NCBI RefSeq assembly: GCF_009377185.1
Contig: NZ_VJZC01000003.1
Coordinates: 21,156-85,155, forward strand
Direction of reading: 5' to 3'
Source: Streptomyces spongiae
GTDB lineage: Bacteria; Actinomycetota; Actinomycetes; Streptomycetales; Streptomycetaceae
Length of the DNA stretch: 64,000 bases
A program made the position numbers and the translations under genes. A model generated the notes under the pieces. That model was given only the letters and a program-made list of their open reading frames with translations, had not been told where the DNA came from and searched no databases. Positions 9,667 to 17,434 of this stretch are shown here, piece after piece (the stretch's first letter is position 1; each line of letters begins with the position of its first letter).

Positions 9667-10896
9667 TCACTTCGCCACCTCCGCGGTATGCACCGACTCG
9701 ATGCGCTCATGCCGCGCCAGCAATATGGCAATCACCCCGATCGACGAGACGATCGCGCACGACAACCAGTGCAGGTCCGTCGAGGCGGCATAGGTGAGAC
9801 CGCCGAGGGCCGGCCCGGCGGCCTGTGCGAGGGTCACTGCCACTCCTTCGGCGCCCTGGTATCTGCCGCGCAGGTGTTCAGGGGCGAGCATGCCGGGATA
9901 GGTGGTCGAGACCGGGGTGTAGATCACCTCGCCGAGGGTCCAGATCACGACGGTGACAGCCAGGGCGGCCTTGCCCGAGACGAATCCGGTCGCGCCGACT
10001 CCCAGACCGACGAGAACGATGCCGAGCGCTATGACATGGCGGGCGTTGTGCCGTTCCAAATGGCGTACGAGGGGCAGTTCGAGGACCACACAGAGCAGGG
10101 CGTTGAGTCCGAGGAGGAGGCCGTAGAACGAGTTGTCCATGCCGTTGTCCCGGACATGCAGCGGCATGGTGGCCGTGGTCTGCACATAGGCGTAGGAGAC
10201 CGCGAACATGCTGACGAGGTACATGACCATGGCGCGGTCCCGCAGGACCGCGCCATAACCCTCGCCCCGGGAGGAAGCGGGTGCGTCGTGATCCGGGGAC
10301 GGGCGGGTCTCCGGCAGCATGAGCAGCGCCAGCAGGCCGAAGGCCGACAGGGCGATTCCGTTGCCGATGAAGAGCAGGGTGTACGAGTAGCCACTGAGCA
10401 GGCCGCCGACCAGCGGCCCCACCGACATCCCGACGTTCAGGCACATCCTGAGCATGGTGAACGCGGTCAGCCGCAGTTCCGCCGGTACCGAGTCGACCAG
10501 GATGGCGCCGGCGGCGGGCCGGTAGAGCTGGCCGAAGAGGCCGACCAGGACGACCGTCCCGATGATCAGCCAGATGTTGGTGAGCACCGGCACGATCACG
10601 GTGAACACGGTCGCGCCGAACATGGAGATGACGATCGCGGTACGACGCCCAAGGGTGTCCGCGACCGTCCCGCCCACGGCGTTTCCGAGGAAGCTGCCCA
10701 GCCCGACCGCGCCGAGGGCGACACCCGCGAGGAACGCGGAGTGTCCCTGCGCGGTCAGGTACAGCACCAGGAAGACGTTCAGGAAGTTGCCGAACTTGCT
10801 GATGAACATGCCCAGACAGAGGATCCACGCGGACCGGGGAAGGGCCCGCAGTCTTCGGCCGAGCGAGGCGCCCGCGAGGGAGGAGGGGTCCGGCAT
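9667..10896 (-). CDS. MFS transporter (probable product exporter)
   Basis: A 409-residue major facilitator with about twelve hydrophobic segments. It has the loop 2-3 motif GGTVADTLGRR, corresponding to the conserved GxLaDrxGrr of MFS drug exporters, and a long cytoplasmic loop around residues 195-215 (LPETRPSPDHDAP). I start it at the ATG at 10896, which follows the stop of the upstream gene by one base and has GAGGAGGA at good distance; a start six codons earlier would lie inside that gene. The position inside the operon suggests it exports the Block A product and gives self-protection. A gap of 66 bp separates it from the carrier protein gene. Confidence 0.9.
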   Translation of the reverse strand: MPDPSSLAGASLGRRLRALPRSAWILCLGMFISKFGNFLNVFLVLYLTAQGHSAFLAGVALGAVGLGSFLGNAVGGTVADTLGRRTAIVISMFGATVFTVIVPVLTNIWLIIGTVVLVGLFGQLYRPAAGAILVDSVPAELRLTAFTMLRMCLNVGMSVGPLVGGLLSGYSYTLLFIGNGIALSAFGLLALLMLPETRPSPDHDAPASSRGEGYGAVLRDRAMVMYLVSMFAVSYAYVQTTATMPLHVRDNGMDNSFYGLLLGLNALLCVVLELPLVRHLERHNARHVIALGIVLVGLGVGATGFVSGKAALAVTVVIWTLGEVIYTPVSTTYPGMLAPEHLRGRYQGAEGVAVTLAQAAGPALGGLTYAASTDLHWLSCAIVSSIGVIAILLARHERIESVHTAEVAK

Positions 10897-10897
10897 G

Positions 10898-11953
10898 TCA
10901 GGAGTCCTCCTCAAGGGGGGCGGAAAACACGTCGAGGCGACAGACGGACTTGTTGCCGAAGCCGTCCTTGAAGTGGCTGATGCTGCGGAGCTTGTCGTTC
11001 AGGCCGGGGTGGTCCCCCGGGTGGATCAGCTCGCCCAGCTCGAAGTGGGCGCAGCCGACGCTGCGGGCGTACTGGATGGCCTGCCACACCACATGGTGGG
11101 TGAGGCCGACGCCGGCCTTGTCCTGGTCGTTCACTCCGGCCACGTAGACGACGTGACGGGCCGAGGCCGTGAAGTACCCCATGGACACCGGCTCGCCGTC
11201 CAGGAACGCGGTGACGAGGAAGCCCTCTCCCTTCTGGATGGACGTCAGGATCGCGTCCCACACCGCGTTCGAGACCAGGTTCTGGCGGTAGGAGGCGTAT
11301 TCGAGCTTCGCGAACTGTTCGAGGTCGGACCGGGTGATGTCCGCAGCCGACAAGACCTTCAACTCAAGGCCCTCGGGCCGCTTCTTGATGATGTAGCGGT
11401 AGCTCTTGCGCAGATCCAGGCGGAGTGTCTCGTCGTCCGCCTCCAGGTCCACCATCCGCACCAGGTGATGCCTGCTGACACCCCCGTTCCGTAACATCGC
11501 TTCAGTGAGTGGTGACGGCATGCCGTCCAGCAGTGTGTCGCGGGCGTGCCACCGCTCCGCGCCGTGTTCCTCGCGTACGGCCTCGATGTGCTTGTAGAGC
11601 AGTTCGGCCGCCTGCTTGCGGACGCGCGCCGGCTGCGAGCGGTCCTCCACCAGGATGACGGGACGGCCGTACGCCGACAGGCGCGTGCGGTCGTCGAGGA
11701 GCTCCACCGTGAGCGCGACCCCCGCCACCGGTCCCGAGGAGCCGAGCACCACGGCGTGGCGAGGGAGGAACTCCGATGCGGAATCCCGGGGTTGATTGAC
11801 GTCGTGGTCCTCGGAGAGGTAGTACGCCCGCGTGTAGTGGTGGGCCCCGACGCCGAGGCCGGTCGACGTGTAGTGGGCGTGCTGCAGGGCGTCCTGTGAC
11901 CACAGCTGAACCCAGCGCGGATCGCTCAGACCGTCGATGCGGGTCAGGCTCAT
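10898..11953 (-). CDS. FemAB/GNAT-fold aminoacyl- or acyl-transferase
   Basis: A 351-residue protein. The C-terminal half (about 195-340) shows the FemAB-like GNAT pattern: LDLRKSYRYIIKK, then a strand-turn GEPVSMGYF, YVAGVNDQDKAGVGLTHHVVWQAIQYA, and FELGELI. FemAB-type enzymes in natural-product pathways join an aminoacyl group, often from aminoacyl-tRNA, to an amine of a small molecule or peptide; others of this fold are plain N-acyltransferases. Its start overlaps the upstream stop (ATGA, 11950-11953). With an ATP-grasp ligase and an NRPS in the same operon it gives a third possible amide-forming activity. The acceptor and donor cannot be read from the sequence. Confidence 0.75.
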   Translation of the reverse strand: MSLTRIDGLSDPRWVQLWSQDALQHAHYTSTGLGVGAHHYTRAYYLSEDHDVNQPRDSASEFLPRHAVVLGSSGPVAGVALTVELLDDRTRLSAYGRPVILVEDRSQPARVRKQAAELLYKHIEAVREEHGAERWHARDTLLDGMPSPLTEAMLRNGGVSRHHLVRMVDLEADDETLRLDLRKSYRYIIKKRPEGLELKVLSAADITRSDLEQFAKLEYASYRQNLVSNAVWDAILTSIQKGEGFLVTAFLDGEPVSMGYFTASARHVVYVAGVNDQDKAGVGLTHHVVWQAIQYARSVGCAHFELGELIHPGDHPGLNDKLRSISHFKDGFGNKSVCRLDVFSAPLEEDS

Positions 11954-13176
11954 TCGTTCACCTCGGGTTGTTGGATCTGGTCGAAAGCCCTCGCCATGCG
12001 CGCCAGTCCTTCCGTGATCACGTCCGGCTCATGGGTGGTGAAGGAGAGCCGCATCGTTCTCGGATCGGCGTCGGTGGCGAAGAACGGGGCGCCGGGAACG
12101 TAGACGACTCCTTGCTCCACGGTGTGGGGCAGCAGGGCGACAGCGTCGTGTCCGGCGGGCAGCCGGGCCCACACGAACATGCCGCCCTCGGGAACGTTCC
12201 AGGTGCTTCCGGCGGGAAGCGCGTCCGGCAGGCCGGCCAGCAGCGAGGTACAGCGGCGCAGATACTCGGCACGGACGCGCTTCAGATGGGCGTCGAGGTC
12301 GTTGTTCGCCAGGTAGTCGGCGACAGCGGCCTGGTCGACGGCCGAGGTGTGCAGGTCCAGTGCCTGCTTCGCTCTCACGCAGAGGTCCCGTACTGGTTCG
12401 GGGGCCAGCAGCCAGCCGAGCCGCAGGCCCGGTGCGATCACCTTGGACAGGCTGCCGACCAGCAGCACACGGTCGGCCGCGACCGGATCCATGCGAATCC
12501 AGTCGGGCGCGGACCGATGGAAACTCAGCTCCCCGTACGGGTCGTCCTCGACGATCCAGAACCCGCGGGTCGCGGCGAGCCGCGCCAGTTCCTGGCGACG
12601 GCCGACCGGCAGGGTGTGCCCGGTCGGGTTCTGGAAGTTGGGCACGAGGTAGAGCAGCTTCGGCTGATGTCGGGTGACCAGGTCGTCCAGAGCTTCTACG
12701 ACGATGCCGTGCCGGTCGGTCGGCGCGGCCACGACCTTCGCGCCCGCGTGCTGGAAGCACTGGAGGGCGGCCAGGTAGGTCGGGTTCTCCACGATCACGA
12801 CGTCACCGGGTTCGAGCAGGGTGCCGGCGAGGAGCCACAACGCCTGCTGTGCGCCGCTGGTGACCAGCAGGCTGCCGGGTTCGGCCGGCAGCCCCCGGCC
12901 GGTGAGCCGCTCGGCGAGGGCCGTACGCAGGTCCGGGTCACCGTCGGTCGTCGAATACTGGAGAACCCGGCCGGCGGCTCGGCTCAGCACCCGGTCGTAG
13001 GAGGCCCGGATCCCGTCGGCGTCGAAGAGCTCCGGAGCCGGCAGGCCGCCGGCGAAGGAGACCATGTTCTCCCGGGCGGAGTAGGCGAGCGACTCACGGA
13101 TGACGGACGAGACGGCGCCACGCCCGGCGGGTACCGCAGGCGGCGGCACCACGGCACCCTCCGGACCGCGCGTCAT
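11950..13176 (-). CDS. PLP aminotransferase, LysN / 2-aminoadipate aminotransferase-like
   Basis: A 408-residue fold-type I aminotransferase of the MocR/LysN branch but without a DNA-binding domain. It shows LVTSGAQQALWLL (phosphate-binding region), PNFQNPTGHT, VEDDPYG, and the Schiff-base lysine in GSLSKVIAPGLRLGW. I use the ATG at 13176, whose ATGA overlaps the stop of the ATP-grasp gene; a start 19 codons upstream would overlap too much. LysN-type enzymes aminate 2-oxoadipate and other long or aromatic 2-oxo acids. Here it most likely aminates the keto acid made by the three extension enzymes of the same operon, giving a homologated amino acid for the NRPS or the ligase. The side chain is not predictable. 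Confidence 0.88.
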   Translation of the reverse strand: MTRGPEGAVVPPPAVPAGRGAVSSVIRESLAYSARENMVSFAGGLPAPELFDADGIRASYDRVLSRAAGRVLQYSTTDGDPDLRTALAERLTGRGLPAEPGSLLVTSGAQQALWLLAGTLLEPGDVVIVENPTYLAALQCFQHAGAKVVAAPTDRHGIVVEALDDLVTRHQPKLLYLVPNFQNPTGHTLPVGRRQELARLAATRGFWIVEDDPYGELSFHRSAPDWIRMDPVAADRVLLVGSLSKVIAPGLRLGWLLAPEPVRDLCVRAKQALDLHTSAVDQAAVADYLANNDLDAHLKRVRAEYLRRCTSLLAGLPDALPAGSTWNVPEGGMFVWARLPAGHDAVALLPHTVEQGVVYVPGAPFFATDADPRTMRLSFTTHEPDVITEGLARMARAFDQIQQPEVNE

Positions 13177-14417
13177 CGGCTCGCCACCGAACCGGTGGTC
13201 ACGTACAGCAGGCCGTCGTTCTCCAACTGCCACGTGGTCCGCATGTCCCGCTCGACGTCGGCGGTGGGTCCGACGAAGTACGCGCCGCCGCCGGTGACGG
13301 TGGTCAGCAGCGCGTCCGGTATCTCCAGGCCGAGCTGGGGCAGTTTGATGAAGCTGTGGAAGGTGGGGAGCCGGCGGATCTCGTCGAGGCCCGGCATCGC
13401 CAGCAGCGCGCCCCCCGTACTCGGCGGGCGCATCTGCACAAAGCCGAGGGTGTTCTTCGGCTCGTACGGGCGGGCCAGGTGGTCGTCGAACGCCTGCCGT
13501 CCCAGGACGGCGTCGGCCCAGAGCGTCGCCGCGCTGTGGCCGAGCGCCGACACGTACGGGTCGCTCGGCAGCAGCGGGCCCATCATGCGGAAGTTGGTCT
13601 CGATCAGGCGGGGCCCGGCCGCGGTCAGGCGGACCTCCATGTGCGAGGCGCCGTGGCGCACGCCCAGCGCGTCGAGGCAGCGCAGCCCGTACTCCACCAG
13701 CTCACGCTCGTCGGCGCTGAGTTGGCAGAGCGTGTGGTGGCCCCGCAGGACGGGCTTGCCCTGCCACTCCTCGACCCTCGCGAGGAACACCTCGTTGATC
13801 GCGTGACGGCCGTCAGCGGAGACAGTGTTGAGGTAGTACTGCGGTCCCGCGAGGTACTCCTGGACGAGCACCGACTCGTTGATCGTGCCCACCATGTTCC
13901 GCCGGCCGAGCAGTTGCCCGATGGCCGTGTGCGCCTCCTCCTCGTCGGCGCAGATGGCCAGGCCGTCACTGCCCGCGCTGTCCACCGGCTTGACCACGAC
14001 CGGGAACTGCTCGAACTTCCCCAACACGGACGGCACTTCGGCCAGGTCGGACACCGACTCCGTACGGGCGCAGGGGATTCCCGCCCTCTCCAGCGCCCGC
14101 GCCTCCTGGAGTTTGTGGGCCCGGGCCGGCGCCAGTTCCGGCGTGTTGTGGGGCAGGCCGAGCGCGGCCGAGAGCTGGTCGGCGAGCGCGACTCCGGTCT
14201 CGCTGGCGGCCAGCACCGCCTGGGCGCCGTACTCCTGGAGCGCAGCGCGGGTGGCGTCGAACATCTCGTGCAGCAGCTTGCCGCCGATGCCGGGGTCCGC
14301 CTCGCAGGGGCCGGCCCAGGCCTGCCCGTAGACGTGGTACGGCTCGACGCCCCGTTCCCGGAGCGCCTCGGCCAGGTTGACTCCGCTGGAGATGGGGTCG
14401 ACGAGGGCTACCTTCAC
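13173..14417 (-). CDS. ATP-grasp carboxylate-amine ligase
   Basis: A 414-residue ATP-grasp enzyme. The ATP-binding lysine sits in VVVKPVDSAGSDGLAI, followed by LVQEYLAGPQYYL, and the metal site is LIETNFRMMG. Length and motifs match the BacD/L-amino-acid-ligase and carbamoyl-phosphate-synthase-like branch, which forms amides or dipeptides through acyl phosphates. The reading frame stays open far upstream, but the start is the GTG at 14417, which overlaps the stop of the dehydrogenase gene (GTGA); the rest of the long frame is an antisense or shadow region. It could make a dipeptide before or after the NRPS step, or cap the homologated amino acid. Its exact partners are unknown. Confidence 0.87.
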   Translation of the reverse strand: MKVALVDPISSGVNLAEALRERGVEPYHVYGQAWAGPCEADPGIGGKLLHEMFDATRAALQEYGAQAVLAASETGVALADQLSAALGLPHNTPELAPARAHKLQEARALERAGIPCARTESVSDLAEVPSVLGKFEQFPVVVKPVDSAGSDGLAICADEEEAHTAIGQLLGRRNMVGTINESVLVQEYLAGPQYYLNTVSADGRHAINEVFLARVEEWQGKPVLRGHHTLCQLSADERELVEYGLRCLDALGVRHGASHMEVRLTAAGPRLIETNFRMMGPLLPSDPYVSALGHSAATLWADAVLGRQAFDDHLARPYEPKNTLGFVQMRPPSTGGALLAMPGLDEIRRLPTFHSFIKLPQLGLEIPDALLTTVTGGGAYFVGPTADVERDMRTTWQLENDGLLYVTTGSVASR

Positions 14418-15451
14418 TGTTCTTTCTCCTGCTTGATGGCCATGGGCAGCCGGTCGAGGACGGCCACCATGAACTCTTCGGTGCTGCCGTTCCCGCCCAG
14501 GTCCGGGGTGGTGGCGTCGGTGCGGGCCGCCTGGTCGAGGCTGTCGCGGAGTGCGGCGGCGGCCGCTCGGTGCCCGAGGTGGTCGAGCAGCAGCACCAGG
14601 GTCATGACCGCGGCGTAGGGGTTGGCCCGGTGGGTGCCGGCGATGTCCGGCGCGCTGCCGTGGACCGGTTCGAAGAGCCCGAACCCGGTCTCCGGGCAGA
14701 TGCTCGCGCTGGCGGCCAGCCCCAGCCCGCCCATCAGCGCGGCCCCGATGTCGCTGATGATGTCGCCGAACAGGTTCGGCGCGAGGACGGCCTCGTAGCG
14801 CATCGGTGTGCGGACGAAGTGGTAGCAGAAGGCGTCCACGTACTCGTCGGTGCCGGTCAGCCCGGGATGGCGGGAGAGCTCCTCGCGGAAGACCTCCTGC
14901 CAGAGCCGGCCGGTGTGCGGCACGGCGTTCGCCTTGTGCACCAGGGTGACTTTCCGGCCGCCCTGGGCGGCGATCCGGTCCAGGCAGTAGCGGACGAAGT
15001 TCTCCACGGTCTGCCGCGTGTACACGCACTGGTCGACAGCGACACCGACCCCGCCGCCCTGCGGCACCGTCCCGCCGACGCCGACGTAGAGGCCCTGGGT
15101 GTTCTCCCGGTAGATGTCCACCAGCCCGTCCGGGAGCTGGTTGGGGCGGTGGTTGACATAGAGGTCCAGGCCGCGGCGCAGGCCGAGCAGAATCTCCCGG
15201 CCGTGCGCCATGTCGGGGACACGGGGGTCGCCGAGCGCGCCGAGGAAGACGGCCGTGTACTCGGAGCGCAGCATGTCGAGCGCCCCCTCGGGGAGCCCGA
15301 CGCCCGTCGCCAGCCACTCGTCGGCTCCCCAGCCGAACACGTCGTAGGACAGCCCGAGGCCCAGTTCGTGGTTCAGCAGGTCGAGCGCGGGCAGCGCGGC
15401 GTGGACGACCTCGGGACCGATCCCGTCGCCGGGGATCACCGCGATCCTCAT
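14414..15451 (-). CDS. Beta-decarboxylating dehydrogenase (isocitrate/homoisocitrate/isopropylmalate family)
   Basis: A 345-residue NAD(P)-dependent 2-hydroxyacid dehydrogenase. It starts with MRIAVIPGDGIGPEV and has YRENTQGLY, VHKANAVPHTG, FGDIISDIGAALMGGLG and the nucleotide-binding GFGLFEPVHGSAPDIAG. The RENTQG segment resembles the RENTEG of isocitrate, homoisocitrate and tartrate dehydrogenases more than the leucine-pathway enzyme. It should oxidise a 2-alkyl-3-hydroxy diacid and decarboxylate it to the extended 2-keto acid, the last step of the chain-extension set. The start overlaps the isomerase stop (ATGA, 15448-15451) and the stop overlaps the ligase start (GTGA). The aminotransferase two genes on is the likely next enzyme. 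Confidence 0.9.
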   Translation of the reverse strand: MRIAVIPGDGIGPEVVHAALPALDLLNHELGLGLSYDVFGWGADEWLATGVGLPEGALDMLRSEYTAVFLGALGDPRVPDMAHGREILLGLRRGLDLYVNHRPNQLPDGLVDIYRENTQGLYVGVGGTVPQGGGVGVAVDQCVYTRQTVENFVRYCLDRIAAQGGRKVTLVHKANAVPHTGRLWQEVFREELSRHPGLTGTDEYVDAFCYHFVRTPMRYEAVLAPNLFGDIISDIGAALMGGLGLAASASICPETGFGLFEPVHGSAPDIAGTHRANPYAAVMTLVLLLDHLGHRAAAAALRDSLDQAARTDATTPDLGGNGSTEEFMVAVLDRLPMAIKQEKEQ

Positions 15452-17400
15452 CGGGCACCCCCCGCGGTCAGCATCTCCTCCACCGAGCTGAGACGTCCGG
15501 CGATCGCGCTCGCCGCAACGACGTACGGGGAGGCCAGATATACCTGGCCGGGCCCCGAACGTCCCGGGAAGTTACGGTTCTGCGCGCTGACCGTCACCTC
15601 GTCGGGGCTCTCTGACACCCCGGGTCCGGCGTTGATGCAGGCCCCGCAGGACGGCGGCAGCACCTGGACGCCGACGGCCTCGAAGAGCTGCACATAGCCG
15701 CGCTCGACGGCGTACTCCATGACGGCCTGGCTGCCCACCTGGATGTAGGCGTCGACGTCGGGAGCCACCTTGATCCCCTGGTCAACGGCCAGTTGGAAGA
15801 CGCTGGCGTACATGTCCATGTCGTAGGACTTGCCGCCGGTGCAGGAGCCGCCGTACACCTTGTCGACTCTGATGTCCTCCTGAACCGAGCTGAGCGGCAC
15901 GGAGTTGCGGGGATCTCCGGGCAGCGCGACCATGGGCTCCACCTCGTCCAGCGTGACCACGACCTCGCTGTGGAAGGAGGCGCCCTCGTCGGGGGCGGGC
16001 ACGTCCGCCTCGCCCTTCCTGGCGGTCTCGTCGCGTGCGTCCAGGAAGGCGGCGGTGACCTCGTCGGAGGCGAAGAGGGCGGTCATCGCACCGGCCTCCA
16101 CCGCCATGTTGGCGAGGGTGGCGCGCTCGTCCATGTTCAGGCCCGCACACCCCGAACCGGTGTAGTACAGCACCTTCTTGAGCGTGTTGTGGCCCTGCAG
16201 TCCGGGCTGGGCGAGCAGGTGCAGCATGAGGTCCTTGGCGCACGCCCCGGGCCGGAGCGTGCCCCGCAGCTCGATCCTGACGACCTCGGGGACCTTGACC
16301 AGGACCTCGCGGTTGTACCAGGCGTTGGCGATGTCGGTGGCGCCCACCCCGAAGGCGAGCGCGCCCAGGGCGCCGGCCGTGCAGGTGTGGCTGTCGGTGC
16401 CGACGACGACGTCCCCGGGGAGGGCCACCCGCTCCATGATGTAGTTGTGGCAGATCGCCTCGCTGCCGCCGTCGGCCGCGGGGCCCACGAACGTACCGCC
16501 GCTGAGCCGGGCGAACTCCTCCTGGCGGCGGCCGAGGTTGTCCACCCGGTTGATGAGCTGCAGGCCGTTGGAGCGCCGGCTGAGGACGTCTTCGGCCAGC
16601 GACAGGTGGTCCTGGAAGAAGTAGACGCTCTCGGGCGAGGCGACGGCCGTGCCCGCCGGGAACTGCTGGGCGAACATGCCGGCCGCCATCGGGGTCACGT
16701 ACTCGTGGGAGAACCGCACGTCGGTCTCGACGAAGTAGGACTCTCCGACGACGACCGAGGCGTCCTCGGGACACGCGTTGCGGTCCGACAGCCGCGCTTG
16801 GACGATCTTCTCGACCGGGTTCAGCGGACGCCGGGGCTCGAAGCGCGCAGTCGCCTCCGCGTCCGGGCCCTGCTGCCGGTCGCGGTTGTAGGCGAACAGC
16901 CCGCCGGCCTGCACGATGGCGCGTTCCGTCGCGTTGGAGCGGCGTACGAACGCCTCCAGCGGCAACTCCTCACCGGCCAGCAGACGGTCCAGGAGGTCGA
17001 AGTCGTCGCACGTGAGGATGCCCACGTTGCGGCAGTTCTGCTCGTAGATCTTCTCGAAGGACCGGGCGAAGACGATCTCCACACCGGCGTACTTCTCGGC
17101 GTACACGGCGTGCTCGCGCGACGAACCGCACCCCTTCGCCTCACCGCTGACGATGATCTGCGGTGCGAAGGAACGGACCGCGCCCTCGTCGAACTTCCGG
17201 TCGCGCAGGCCGAGATACGCGTAGTCGCCGAGTTTGCTGTCGTACCAGTAGCAGCACCAGCCGGGGATCATCTCGTCGGTGGAGATATTGGACCGCAGGG
17301 GGGATTCCAGCAGTCGCTCCGGCGAGAGCTCGGTCGTCCCGTCGAGCTGCCGCGCGACCAGATCGGGATCCTCGGTCAGAACCAGGACGTTGCCGGTCAT
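15448..17400 (-). CDS. Fused aconitase-type hydro-lyase (small swivel domain then large 4Fe-4S domain)
   Basis: A 650-residue single chain holding both halves of an isopropylmalate isomerase/homoaconitase. Residues about 1-215 are the swivel part with GEAKGCGSSREHA, the LeuD-like loop. Residues about 235-650 are the catalytic part, with DSHTCTAGALGALAFG and the cluster cysteines in GGSCTGGKSYDMD and PPSCGACI. Leucine-pathway enzymes are normally two separate subunits; the fused aconitase of the AcnA type has the swivel last. Here the swivel comes first, as in AcnB. The enzyme should shift the hydroxyl group of the 2-alkylmalate made by the upstream acyltransferase. The start is the ATG at 17400, 34 bp after the upstream gene; the open frame before it has no supporting homology. 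Confidence 0.9.
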   Translation of the reverse strand: MTGNVLVLTEDPDLVARQLDGTTELSPERLLESPLRSNISTDEMIPGWCCYWYDSKLGDYAYLGLRDRKFDEGAVRSFAPQIIVSGEAKGCGSSREHAVYAEKYAGVEIVFARSFEKIYEQNCRNVGILTCDDFDLLDRLLAGEELPLEAFVRRSNATERAIVQAGGLFAYNRDRQQGPDAEATARFEPRRPLNPVEKIVQARLSDRNACPEDASVVVGESYFVETDVRFSHEYVTPMAAGMFAQQFPAGTAVASPESVYFFQDHLSLAEDVLSRRSNGLQLINRVDNLGRRQEEFARLSGGTFVGPAADGGSEAICHNYIMERVALPGDVVVGTDSHTCTAGALGALAFGVGATDIANAWYNREVLVKVPEVVRIELRGTLRPGACAKDLMLHLLAQPGLQGHNTLKKVLYYTGSGCAGLNMDERATLANMAVEAGAMTALFASDEVTAAFLDARDETARKGEADVPAPDEGASFHSEVVVTLDEVEPMVALPGDPRNSVPLSSVQEDIRVDKVYGGSCTGGKSYDMDMYASVFQLAVDQGIKVAPDVDAYIQVGSQAVMEYAVERGYVQLFEAVGVQVLPPSCGACINAGPGVSESPDEVTVSAQNRNFPGRSGPGQVYLASPYVVAASAIAGRLSSVEEMLTAGGAR

Positions 17401-17434
17401 GCGAACCGTTCGGGCAGTGCTGCCCGGCGAAACC

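Noticed and set aside
13173..15458. A single 761-codon frame covering the ATP-grasp gene and the dehydrogenase gene
   Set aside because: Only the C-terminal 414 residues match a protein family; the rest is an out-of-frame reading of the dehydrogenase gene. The GTG at 14417 is the start.
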